From Membranipora membranacea (lineage: Eukaryota; Bryozoa; Gymnolaemata; Cheilostomatida; Membraniporidae): a stretch of DNA of 64,000 nucleotides. The DNA lies in assembly GCA_914767715.1 (NCBI GenBank), contig OU612066.1, positions 4,595,001-4,659,000 on the forward strand, written 5' to 3'. A program made the translations under genes and the position numbers. Positions 25,121 through 36,339 of the stretch are shown piece by piece. Numbering within the stretch: the stretch's first letter is position 1; every line of letters begins with the position of its first letter. The notes under the pieces were generated by a model. That model was not told the origin of the DNA, searched no databases, and worked only from the letters and a program-made list of their open reading frames with translations.

Positions 25121-25286
25121 AGGGTTTGTATGAGATAAAGATATAATTCAACCTCCTGACAAAAGTTAAGAAATGCTTCAGCTGACCCCTTGTTAACTTT
25201 CACCTGAGTTTTAAGGGTTGTTACTGGAACTTTTACCTGAGTTTTTAAAGGTTGTTACAGGGACGTCAGTCAATGTATGAAGTTAG

Positions 25287-25645
25287 CGGGTAACCAGTGT
25301 TTTAAACAACTTATCATTGATTGAAAGCAGATTGCGCCTTATGCATAGGGAATAAGGCAAATCCGATTCGGATGATTATTCAGCCAGAATTGTTGTGAAA
25401 CATTTCATCCACCAGGTACTCAAACTATGCTAAAATAGAACCTCACAGAGCAGTTTCCTGCTCCTGATATTACCTGTGCTCTATCATTATTACAGAAATG
25501 TCTTGAAACCTCCCCTAGAAGTGTTACCAAGCTCAGAGGCAGCAACTACTTAGAGTTTTGCACTGGGTCATGCACAAACCTGATGCTGCCTAGCACATTC
25601 TTTATAACAACCAATTTATGCATTGCTGTAGAACCTCGTCATGCT
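25287..25645 (+). mobile_element. Non-autonomous (deleted) relative of the 13.6-kb transposon
   Basis: The left part (GGGTAACCAGTGTTTTAAAC, then CGGATGATTATTCAGCCAGA, GCAGTTTCCTGCTCCTG, CCTCCCCTAGAAGTGTTACC) aligns along its length with 718-1000. It then switches directly to sequence matching 14205-14300 (AGAGTTTTGCACTGGGTCAT, TGATGCTGCCTAGCACATT). About 13 kb of the autonomous element is missing. The termini are mutated, so it is old. Confidence 0.8.
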
Positions 25646-26102
25646 GAAACATATATTTTCAGAATCATTGTTCGATTAGCTTTCAAACGATACATATAAA
25701 ATGTCCAAATTGGTCAACGTTGGTATCATGACCTTAAAGCTGCCAGAAGTTATACACTGATGTAGTTTCTCCACAAATAGCCACACTGTGCATTGTACCA
25801 CCAATCCATAAATTCATATCGATGGTAATCAGGCATACAATCATCACACAATAACAAATTATTTGAGAAGTACATCTGCCACTAATGCAAAGTCTGCAGG
25901 AATCACTGCAAATTATTTGAATGATGCCGGAGAATATTTTCTGGCCTGACAATGAGAGTGGCATACGATGATATTCATGTTTTTGATAGAAATGGTGTTT
26001 ATTGGAAAATAGTCATCCTGACATACACACAAGTAAAACTAATTCATTCTAACAATTCCTTCTGGGTGCAAGTTTTCAAATCTACATCATTACATACTGA
26101 AA

Positions 26103-26225
26103 GGTATACACAGGATAGAGTGGGCCTGATGCACAGGATATTGTTGGTTTGTTACACAGGATATTGCGGTGCTGGTACACAGGATACCGTGGGCCTGATT
26201 CACAGGATATTGTGGGTACTGCGGG
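26103..26225 (+). repeat. Short array of the 24-bp minisatellite
   Basis: About five variant copies of TACACAGGATATTGTGGGCC, in the second copy of the duplicated segment. Confidence 0.75.
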
Positions 26226-26609
26226 TTTTATGAGGTGTGGATATAATTCTACATCCTGACAAGACTTCAGAAATGCTGCAGCTGGCCCCTTGTTAACTTT
26301 AACCTAGGTTTTAAAGGTTGTGACAGGGGTGTCAGTCAATGCATAATGTTAAAGTTGCCAGAGGTTATACACTGATGTTATTTCACTGTGCGTTTTACCA
26401 TCAATCCATATAAACATATCAATGGTAGTCATGCATACATTCATCACACAAAATTAAATTATTTGATCAGTACGCCTGCCACCTATGCAAAGTCTGCACA
26501 TTTGTTTGAGTGATGCCCGGGGAAATAATTCTTATGACAGCGACATAGGATGATTTTCATGCTTTTGATAGAAATGGTGTTTACTGGAAAACAGTCATCC
26601 TGACAGTAC

Positions 26610-27780
26610 TGCATATGGCAATATACTTGGTCACTATCTTTTCACATATCAAATTATGTGCGTTTGAATTATGGTATATCTAGCTTCTGAGGGTATGAAA
26701 TTGGTCAGTGTCACTATCTGTGTGCGAATGGTACCTTTGTAGGTGAGAACTTTTAAAGGAAAGTTCATGGCTTCCAGTAATGTTCCATTAACTGAGCGTG
26801 TTAGATGTTATTTAAATACATATGAGGTTCCATCTGCACATCTATACATCGAAGCAGTTCTACTACAGGACGAGGGTGTTTGATAAAAAAGTTTACAATA
26901 CAATACAGATTCAAATTGAAAAAAAATCAGCATGGGGGTACATGCGTCATAAGTCAAAAATAGACAATAAAGCATTAATCAAAAATGTGGTCTCATTACG
27001 AATAATATTCTGTAATAATGTTCTTACCACATTTAATATTGAAAAATACCGACCACCAGGCGATAGACAATTATAGAAAGGTTGTCAATGTTTTATTAAG
27101 GCCTGTTGAGATCAACAACTGATGATTTGTAATGATCTGGATTCTCGGAAAGTCACTTTCCAAGTGCGCCAAAGTGCTACCTGGCTTTATGGGGAACTAA
27201 GGTGGTCAGATTTATGTCTCTTGATATTCTAAGTGTTGCATTATTGAACCTTGAGTATTTGATAAGAGTGTTGGCACACATTGTGTACTGATACTCCCTA
27301 CTCGATTTTTGTTTTGTTGTAACTTTCTCTCACTAGGCAAGCAAATGGCAATTGGCAATTAGCTCTTTTTTCTAGATCTAACTAGTATACCATAAAGTCA
27401 CACAACCTCCTTCCTCTCCACCCAATGCCGTATCCTCATTTCTTTAGATGGCCGGCAAGTTCATTGAGGAAGTTTTCTAGAAGTCATGTTGACATTGAAA
27501 ACCCTCATATGATAGTACAAAACTTGTTATTGTCATTACTTCATGCGGCTTTATGCCATTTTCTAGTGTATTGTGTAGTTGTATTATATAATTGGACGTT
27601 TGATGAGGGACCCTCTTTAGATTCTTCTCAACTTAACTCATCAATTGTCTTTTTTTGTTATTTTTTGACGGAGTACCAGCATGTTTTATTAGGCACAGCA
27701 TCTTGTCGCGTTGCTTAAATTGCTAATAAGATATTGTGGTAACTGGTTTCAGCGTGTTCCCAATAGGAACGAATGAATAA
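26610..27780. other. No recognised feature
   Basis: AT-rich. Open frames at 26822-27076 and 27425-27718 show no motif, signal peptide or splice support that I would trust. Confidence 0.4.
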
Positions 27781-27785
27781 ACATG

Positions 27786-28010
27786 GATCGCTTCTCGGCC
27801 TATTGGCAAAGATCAAAGTGTCACTGCCAATGGCTGATTAGTGCCAGTTCAGTTTTGGCAGCTTGCTGCACACCCACTTCAGGAGGTCTTGTATGGCCTC
27901 ACCTCTAGGATGCATTCTAGTTTTTTTTAGGATGTATCACATTCTCAGTATTTAGGACACCTTACGTCCCTCTTTAGTGGCAGCCCAATCTTGTGTTTCT
28001 TACTATTCTA
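27786..28010 (+). repeat. Repeat with U2-snRNA-like 5' end, copy 1
   Basis: The first ~34 nt (ATCGCTTCTCGGCCTATTGG, then CAAAGATCAAAGTGT) match the conserved 5' end of U2 snRNA. The following sequence does not contain the U2 branch-site-recognition segment and instead forms a different, GGCAG/CTGCC-rich body. The same body follows the second copy at 57366. It is therefore a dispersed SINE-like repeat with a U2-like head rather than a plain U2 gene. Confidence 0.7.
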
Positions 28011-29290
28011 TTCTATGTTAAAACAAAGTATTTAATACATCTACATGGACGCAAGCCAGCATTACACAACTTAATTGATTTGACTGCTGGGAATCTTTGT
28101 TTTTCTCTTTTCACAAACTAAGCCTCATTTGACCGACACATAAAACAAGCCCCCTTAACCTCAGGTGGCTTGTCTGTTAGTGGCCCTATACCCTTTCCCT
28201 GGTGTACTGGAATTATCTAAAGCACTTAAACAGGTGATAACTTAAAAAAAGGTATCCAGCCACAACACGGGTCATTTTGACTGCATGCTGTCCAAAGAAA
28301 ACAAGCTAAAACTTGTCTTTAACCTACGGTAGCAACCAAATCAAATGGTGCCTGCAAACTTGTGGTCAAAAATGCTTGCTGAGCTCTTCAGTAAAAGATT
28401 AAAACCTGAACAAACAATCAATCTTGGTCAGGAAGTTCAATGAACAAGTTGTTGATATCAAGATTTGCAGATCACAAGAGGAAGAAAATTCAGCATTACG
28501 CATAACAAAATTAATCCGACATTTATGATTGTATCTGTTGTCTACCAATTGACAGAAAACAGGAAAAAAATGATACTCTCATTATGTAATATCTAAAATG
28601 AGTAGGATACTGGTACTGGTTCCTTTTAGGATTAGTTTTATGATGAGATAGTAGTCATTTGGTGCAATCTTATCGATCATGATCTGGAACAGTTTTGATA
28701 AAGTAACAACAAAAGCGATTTTCTTTATCAAGTTAAAAACAACAATATTTTGATGATCCACTAAACAATATGTAAGAAGTATTAGCAAGTTTTGAGAAAC
28801 TGGTCGAGACCAAATATTGTAGAGGTACGAGAATTTGTAGGCAAATTTTTTGCTACATTTAAATTAAAACTTGCATTGCTATTCAGGGGGATCGGAAAGG
28901 AGTACCTATTGAATGTGGGAGGCTGATTCTGCACTGTTGGGTTTTATTACAATTGTGTTATATAACGTTTTACTTTCTAAATACCACTGACCTAACCCTT
29001 AAAAATTAGGGTTTAGTTATAAGTATACAACAAATTAATATTTTATGTTTTGGCGATGTTCTCATAGTGAAATGCTGTCCTGGTGAATTATGTGGCAAAC
29101 AACGGCCCTTGGAGCAATCGAGCAATGACGATTAATTCATGTGGCTCAGACATAAACTTATTACATTATGTGGGTTCATCATCATCAACTATATATCCAA
29201 AACAATAGGCAGTCGTGATTGGTCACCCAACAGAATCCACAGTCTATGATTGGTCAGCAAGCTGATTAATCAGATGATGAGATAGCTAAA
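28011..29290. other. Upstream region of the VMO-I-like gene
   Basis: No gene recognised. The open frame at 28582-28788 is AT-rich and lacks support. A short duplicated TGATTGGTCA(C/G)C motif occurs at 29217 and 29249, close to the TATA box; CCAAT-type motifs (ATTGG) are plausible upstream elements but this is not shown. Confidence 0.35.
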
Positions 29291-29297
29291 AAAAGTG

Positions 29298-29305
29298 TAT
29301 AAATA
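29298..29305 (+). promoter_or_regulatory. TATA box of the VMO-I-like gene
   Basis: TATAAATA, followed by GC-containing sequence and likely start of transcription about 30 bp downstream. A probable 5' UTR intron begins at CTAG/GTAAAA near 29380, with the acceptor just before the start codon. Confidence 0.5.
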
Positions 29306-29653
29306 TAGCAGCTCCTGAACATTTCAGCATTGCATCTGAGTGATCAAACTAAGTAGATATAACTCAGTGATCAAACTAGGTAAAATGTTTGTATTTCATT
29401 TAGATAACTTGAAGCTTACACTTGATAATCATTCGGTCATTCTGATGGAGTTGAATGGTGAAGAGGAACAAACAATTGATTCAGTAGTGATTGCTGACAT
29501 GACCCTCAGCTATTGATGACATGTTACTTCGGTGACATGTTGATCAATGATGAGTTGTAATTCGCTATTTGCACTCGTCAGATTCTTAATTCTTTTCACT
29601 GTAAACTATAAGAGTTTGATTATATATCTCTTTTGGATAGACAGGTGATAAGA

Positions 29654-31610
29654 ATGTTGGGGAGTGTACTAGTTACTTTCCTATTGGTCGCATGCTGTGA
29701 TGCTCAGGCTGAGGCTGTATTGGGAAGAACAGACTATTTCTCAACTATATGGCCTTACACTAGCACAAACATGGGAGAGTGGGGGGCCGAAGACTGGTGT
29801 CCTGAGGGTACGTTTGCTCATGAGTTTAGGATGAAGGTCGACATTCCTGGTGAACATGCTTGTGATTTGGATAATTCAGGAGTGAGCTCAGTGGGGATAA
29901 AGTGCAGGTTAGTAACAAGTTAGATTAAGACCCATATATCCATTTTATATTCATATCATATCATTATTATCAGTGCTAGAATTGAGTGAGAACTGATGGA
30001 TACGGATTTCCCACAAATAAATATTTAGGGGGAACTCTAAGAACACAGGTCCCACGAAATTCTGTGTTTAAAACAGTGTGAAAATGTCTCTTTTTGACCA
30101 GATTTCAATAATAATCATATACCAAATATAGATCTATATTTCTGATTAGATATTGTGCTCAACAGCATGGATTTGCATAATTTGACATACATATTGCAAA
30201 AAAATTCCCCGCAGCTGCATTGAAGCCAAATTGACTGCTGTCGCCTCGTAGAGTAGAGCTCCGAGAAAAAAGTCCACTTAGATGAGTGCACTGATTATTA
30301 TATAAATTTGGTACAAAGTATCCATATCTTCTATATTAGATCTAGAATATATTCATTAGATATATTCGAATAGCCAACAAATATCAGATGATTCCATAAA
30401 AAAATAATATGGTTCTGCGCTTTGATCAAATCTATAATGATACATCACTTTCATCACAAATGTATCCGGTGTCACTTCTGTCACAATTGTTGCATCTGTC
30501 ACATCTTTCAGACAAGTGATTTAAATTCTTTCTGGGTTTTATAGTCCTCCTTTATGCGAAGGGTCACATGGAGACAACGAATGGGTATTCTCTGCACAAG
30601 GAAACTGGGGGGAGTTGACCACACCCAACTCTTGCCCACATGGCTATGTTATGTTTGGAGCTCGGGTTAGATCACAGGCACATGTAGATGGAGTTGACAA
30701 CTATGGAGGTTTGTTACTGGCTGGCTGCGGCAGCCCTTATCTTATTTTGTATTTGGTGTTCACTGTAAATGAACACTTATTAGGTTGTGGTCCTCACACC
30801 ATATTCATTTCTCTGCTCAGAAAAAGTGAGAACAGAGCACTTCCTTTACAAATGTTTAATAGACAAATTATAAACTACATTTTTTCTAGTTTCAATTTCA
30901 AAACACATTGGATAACCTTAGTAATTATCTGTTTAATGTAGAGTAAAGCTGCTGATTGTCTGCAGCATGATAACTAAATGACTCAATTTCTAAAATTAAC
31001 GTCTAACGTTTTTTTCTCCCTTTTTACAGCTACAGATTTCAGCTTCAGATGTAGACATTTAGCTAAGACCAGCCTGAAACAGACCCTCTACGGTCAGGGA
31101 CAATCTGTCGGTACGTGGGGATCCTACAGAGAGTGTCCAAGTGATACAGCTATATGTGGAATATCTACACAGGTACAGGCAGTTCAAGACCGCAGCACTG
31201 GAGATAACACAGCCCTCAATGCGGCCAAGTTCTTCTGCTGTAAATTACCTAGTACCTGTTCCACATTGGATTTCATATTTAAGGTATGTAGTAACCAAAC
31301 CTTACAAAGCAACTCGGCTTCCCATAATGATTATATTTTTACTCTTCACCGATAACCTTTTCTATAATTTTGTTGAGTGTAATTTGTAAAGTAGGTTGTC
31401 TCTCAATCATAACAAAAGTCAGTTTTATCTGCTCCAGTTTTGTTTTGGGTGTTTTACTTGATAAACAATTCAATAACAAAACCTTGTACAACAGAAAACG
31501 CGTATAATAATTATATCAATTTTATTTGCTGATCAAGTCATAGCTAACGCATATGACAGGAACTCAACAATAATATATTTTCATATTATAATTTGTAGGA
31601 TGTAGAGTAG
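29654..31610 (+). CDS. VMO-I-like secreted protein (four exons, 227 aa)
   Basis: Exons 29654-29907, 30545-30708, 31030-31283 and 31599-31610 join in phase (684 nt with stop). The donor of exon 2 is GTTTGT, slightly weak. The protein starts MLGSVLVTFLLVACCDAQA, a clear signal peptide. It then has repeated GxWG/CPxG units: WGAEDWCPEG, WGELTTPNSCPHG and WGSYRECPSD, each followed by a GI/GA-x-(C/V) strand and a late DNTALNAAKFFC. This fits the three-fold beta-prism of vitelline membrane outer layer protein I, and the length is usual for a secreted VMO-I-like protein. Cysteines are numerous, as expected for an extracellular protein. The start is the ATG at 29654 rather than an upstream non-ATG extension. 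The short last exon (Asp-Val-Glu-stop) is the least certain part. Confidence 0.8.
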
Positions 31611-31619
31611 ACTTCACAC

Positions 31620-32760
31620 AGAAGGACTTTATTAGCTGAACAACATTATAAAGTATCTCAGTCATACAGAGAACACCTGATAATATGACAATATATTACT
31701 ATATGTCACAATTATCAGGAACATCAAATAATATGATATGTATTACTATATGTCACATATATGTATAACATCTAGTAAAAAATGTTTATTATCTAAATCT
31801 TTTTTGTCGCTTATAATTTAATTTGTTGCTGACATGAAAAAAATCAATTGAAAACCAAATAATAAATAAATGAATAATAACACTTACATATGCCTACAGT
31901 TTTTACTATCAGACTCTAGAAGCAAATGGGTTCCTGAATCCAATCTTTGTATCAAATATAAACTAATTTTGAGTCATGAGATTCATGAAGTTTCTCATCT
32001 CTTAACTGACCGGACTGGCAGACCAAACAGACTAGAATATTAATTGCTGAACAGACAGTGGCCGTATTTTAATTGCCTCGGATGCAATCAAACTACTTCC
32101 CTAATATGATGCATTGATTTGGTGAGCATATGAGTGAGACTAACAGCTGAAGTTGTATATCGTTCAATCAATACTTCTGAGTTTGTTATGATGCTCAGCA
32201 TATGATGGTCCTTTCTCACTTGCTGTAACTAAAATTGTGAGTAAGAGCTCTGGGTTTGTGAGTTCTATATTACATCGCTTGATTAAGTAGAACAGCCGTG
32301 CAATTTTAACTAATTGACTAATGACGGCTGTCTTTCAGGGCTGGGCTGGATCAGGTCCGAGAATGCATGAATCAGCGCTACTGGACAAGTCATTCTCAGT
32401 TCCAGTCATGACAGCAATATCAAATAACAAGACTTTAGAAACCATGTGTGACTAGAAGTGGTCATATTAGAATTAGTATAATCTTCAGTTAAATATTAGG
32501 TCAAACAAGTGGTGGATATTAATTTGCTAATTACTAGTGTAAGTAGGTTGTAGTACATGATAATTTTGTTTCAGCTTGTAACTACTCATCTAGATATACG
32601 AAAATATGTTGTGAGCAAGTTTCATAAAATTTAAAGTATTCATTGATTCAAATGTGTCTGAAGAATACTTATGTGTAGTGATGTGAACTGTAAAATAATC
32701 ACAGCACAGGTATGGCTAATAGCTAGCTTTTATGATCATATAGACATAGTTTTCGAGACT
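31620..32760. other. No recognised gene
   Basis: 3' flank of the VMO-I-like gene. AATAAA-like signals occur in AAATAATAAATAAATGAATAAT near 31857. A short direct repeat containing ATATGACAATATATTACTATATGTCACA and a partial copy lies at 31683-31760. Nothing else recognised. Confidence 0.4.
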
Positions 32761-32775
32761 GTCATGCAAACTCGT

Positions 32776-32845
32776 TGGGGAAGTGGTTGAGAGCACGGAG
32801 TGCAGATCACACAAGGTCCAAAGTTTGAATCTCGGTGTAGGAAAT
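32776..32845 (+). repeat. Possible tRNA-like SINE head
   Basis: GGGGAAGTGGTTGAGAGCAC resembles an A-box region and AAAGTTTGAATCTCGG a degenerate B box. No body or tail could be matched to the other SINEs. Confidence 0.35.
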
Positions 32846-32984
32846 GATTTGAACAGCTAGTGGTAACAAATACTTGATATTGGTAGTGACTGACTAGGAC
32901 TGAGGAAAGCGGTCATTGGCAAATCTAAAACCTGACACTGTCCCGAGGTGGATAAACCCGACCCGACAATACCCGGTCCAAACA

Positions 32985-33600
32985 CTTCCAGCCATACTAC
33001 TACGCGGTGTCTCCTTCCTGGCCAGTTGAGTTTTGCGCTTTGGTGTACAGTGAAGTCCAACAGAATGGTACACGATGTAGCTGAAGGTGATATTGTGGCC
33101 AGTTGATTGTTGCCTTAATATTACCAATGATACGCTACTCAAATCAAGTTTATGGTCACTGATTCATTAGCAGAGAGATGAAAATCAGACATCAAACAGA
33201 AGCTAGACACTTGTGAAAAATAGTTGCTACCCCTATTTTGAAATTTCCGAATCCAAGCATAAAATAGCTAATATTAATGTCAGTAATTGTCTACGGCCAT
33301 ATCACTTGAAAACGCCAGACCTTGTCTGATCACTGAAGCTAAGCAACGTCGAGCCCAGTTAGTACTTGGATGGGTGACCGCCTGGAAATGTTTGGTGCTG
33401 TAAACTTTTTATAATTTTTTCAATACATTTTTTCTTACGTTATTCTCTACCATCAACAAAAGTTGGTTGAAGCAAATTTTGAATGGCTCAGCGTATTCCT
33501 AAATCCCCCCCCCCCCCCAAGCTGCGGTCCAGTCATGTGCAATGATTACTGTTCATGCTGCCATATTAAATTTATAGAGAAGCTTACCTTTACATACTAC
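32985..33600 (+). repeat. Dispersed single 5S spacer unit
   Basis: Spacer blocks identical in order to the arrays at 16630-19680 and 44815-49110 (CTCCTTCCTGGCCAGTTGAG, ATAAAATAGCTAATATTAATG, C-rich tract at 33507-33520, TCCAGTCATGTGC). One 5S-like copy lies inside. Confidence 0.8.
33289..33406 (+). pseudogene. 5S rRNA-like copy, degenerate
   Basis: The control region is kept, but the copy has CACTTGAAAAC (one base short), GACCTTGTCTG, and GGAAATGTTTGG in place of GGGAATACTGG. Probably a pseudogene. Confidence 0.7.
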
Positions 33601-33639
33601 TACTCGGGGTATCCGGACATCTTCCGAATGTAATTTTCC

Positions 33640-33960
33640 CACCTAGCCATTTTCCCATCTAGCCATTTTCCCACCTCCCTTTATCCCACCCAGCCATTTT
33701 CCCAACAAGCCATATTCCCATCCAGCCATTTTCCAACCAGGACATTTTCCCACATATCTGTTTTCCCACCAGGACGATTTCTCACTGATCCATTTTCTCA
33801 CCAGGATGTTTTCCCACCAATCTGTTTTGCCACCATGATATTTTCTCACCAAGCTGTTTTTCCACCTGGAAGTTTTCTCACCAATCCATTTATCCACCTG
33901 GACCTTTTCCCACCAATCTATTTTTCCACCCGGACATTTTCTCACTTGAAATTTACCCAC
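33640..33960 (-). repeat. GGGAAAATGG minisatellite, inverted copy
   Basis: Variants of ATTTTCCCACC(A/T)(A/G)(G/T)CC on the plus strand. Same family as 16440-16625 and 44515-44815 but in the opposite orientation relative to the 5S spacer. Confidence 0.8.
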
Positions 33961-34229
33961 TATTGATCTTTTCAAATGAACGCTGGTAGCTTCTTTTTAT
34001 TTTTTCGTTTCTTTTTCCTTCTGCTCTTGTTCCTTTTTTTATTCTAGAATCCTAAAGTCTATGACTGTTGGTATTAAACATTCTGTTCAAGGTTATGAAA
34101 ATGACTTGAACATTTTTTTCATTTGTCACACATTTGCTCTTGTACGATTACTTGTAATAACGCATAGTTGGGTTCGTCTAAGGAATTGTTGCCAGATTTA
34201 TGGGGTCGCTTGTTTGTAACCAGAAGGTG

Positions 34230-35420
34230 CACACAGAATCGTGGAATGAACGCCGACTGGAACAAACATCGACAGGATTGAACTAACTGGAAGGAATGTA
34301 GTCTGGTATGAAAGTCGAAAAAAATCCTGGAATGAACGTAGAAAGTGCTGGATCGAACGTCGACTATATTAGTTGGTATAAAGAGTCAACAGGAGAGCAA
34401 CTAGTTGTGTTATATAAAACCAGCATACATCTTATGAACAATGACTATAACAATGCTTGTCACAATCAAGATAATTAAGGTAATTCAATACTGCCATGCC
34501 AAACTACATGTGCTGCACATTTGGTACTATTTATATTTATTTGTTATGTTTAGTACCGGTAACGGTAGCTGGTCTTGACAAGCTAAGTTTGGTGGGGGAG
34601 GGTGGGAAGTTTCCCACCTCCTGCTGTGGCTCTATTCTACCTTTCCGGTAGCGCCCTAAAGTGAGTAAGGGTGTAGAGTCTCTTGTGTACATTTTAAAAC
34701 AAAGGTTTTTAAAAACTTGATTAAAAACCTCTGATAGTGATGGACTTGACAGTCGGCTAAAAACTAGCAGTTGATATGACGTCCTCGATTGAAATTCATC
34801 ATGATTTTGGTATGTGTCCATACAATGTACGTAGGTGATAGATAAAAACACATCTTTACGTTTTTGTCACAAACATATCAGATGTGCTAACTGTACCACA
34901 TTGGTGATACGAGTTAGCTATTTCGATAAATGACGAGAAGACTGGTGGACAGCGTGCAGGGAAAACAATGTGCACTGTCAAAATAACCATTACAAAAAAT
35001 GAATGTTCACAGATAACAGTGAACTGAGGAGTAAACTACTACGATTCATCAGATACACCTGATTTCGTTAATGCTTGACCATTGTTTTGCTGATGAAATA
35101 TACAAAGGGTTTCTCTTTCAATATTTCATTACCATTTCCGCTTTCGTACTTAATTCCTGCTTGATTCAATATGGCCATTAGAAATTTAGTATCCATCATC
35201 ATAAACAGATGTGAGTGCCTTTGTGATTGATCATCATTAGTTTACACAATTATTTTAGAGAGTTGCTCTCGCGTTACTTTTATATACTAATGTATTCCGC
35301 GCTCAATCCAGCACTTTCTACGTTCATTCCAGGATCTTAGACTTTCATAACAGTCTATGTTCATTCATGCTAATTTCAATCCTGTCGGCTTTCATTCCAA
35401 CATGTTTATTCCAGTCCCCT
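34230..35420. mobile_element. Probable inverted-repeat element with GGAATGAACG repeats
   Basis: A block near 34325-34360 (ATCCTGGAATGAACGTAGAA, AGTGCTGGAT) is repeated inverted at about 35305-35340. Short GGAATGAACGTCGAC-like repeats surround both. The interior has no coding potential I recognise. Exact termini and target duplication were not found. A fragment of the foldback repeat seen at 49826 also lies inside (GTCTTGACAAGCTAAGTTTG, 34572-34591). Confidence 0.5.
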
Positions 35421-35559
35421 GCACATACCAGTATGATCAACTCTTGTTGCCCAGTGGGCACACACCAAAATAACACTAGTGGTGATATGGTGAAAACTCT
35501 ACGTAGCAGTTTTACGTGTGGTACACGTGACAGCCGGGTGTAATTAACACCAGACCAGT

Positions 35560-36330
35560 CAAACACGTGTTGACCACGTGTGGCTATGGTGTTGTTTACC
35601 CCTGAATCTTCAAAATAATCAATCACTTAATATACCAGTGGTTGTTACTTGAAATTACAGTAAAATCTAAGGCTTCTAATCTGTCAGATTTCAATTATTT
35701 CAAAAATGTTTAAATGGCCAGCTCAACCACCCACAAACGTGGTGATCACGTGTTGAAATGGTGAAGACTTTCACCTGACCAGACTAACCCGTGTTGACCA
35801 CGTGTGGCTATGGTGTTGTTTACCCCTGATTCTTCAAAATAATCAATCACTTAATATACCGGTGGTTGTTACTTGAAATTACAGTAAAATCTAAGGCTTC
35901 TAATCTGTCAGATTTCAGTTATTTCAAAAATGTTTAAATGGCCAGCTCAACCACCCACAAACGTGGTGATCACGTGTTGAAATGGTAAAGACGTTCACCT
36001 GACCAGACTAACCCGTGTGGACCACATGTGGCTATGGTGTTTTATGCCAATTAACTATCCGAGAAAATAACACCAAATACAATGGGAATAGCGACATCAA
36101 AGATTATAAATACTTGGCGACATGAAATTATAGTTATAAATATGACTTCTTATCAGTTAGATTTAAATGTTATTTCCAATGTTAAAATGCCCAGATCAAC
36201 CACCCACAAACGTGGTGATCACGTGTTGAAATGGTAAAGACTTTCACCTGACCAGACTAACCCGTGTGGACCACGTGTGGCTATGGTGTTTTATGCCAAT
36301 AAACTATCCAAGAAAACAACACCAAATATA
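35560..36330 (+). repeat. ~225-250-bp tandem repeat, four copies
   Basis: Copies are marked by GTGT(T/G)GACCAC(G/A)TGTGGCTATGG near 35568, 35793, 36015 and 36264, and by CAAACGTGGTGATCACGTGT in between. The first two full units are nearly identical. Confidence 0.85.
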
Positions 36331-36339
36331 ATGGGGGTA

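Larger units (their letters stand above)
24540..26605 (+). repeat. Triplicated segment
   Basis: Blocks starting near CTGCCAC(T/C)TATG(T/C)AAAGTCTGC occur at about 24552, 25868 and 26477. Each is followed by (C)ATAGGATGAT...CTTTTGATAGAAATGGTG and GTCATCCTGACA variants. The first two also share the downstream minisatellite. A preceding block (GCCAGA(A/G)GTTATACACTGATG) occurs at 25742 and 26352. This looks like tandem segmental duplication with later divergence. Confidence 0.7.
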
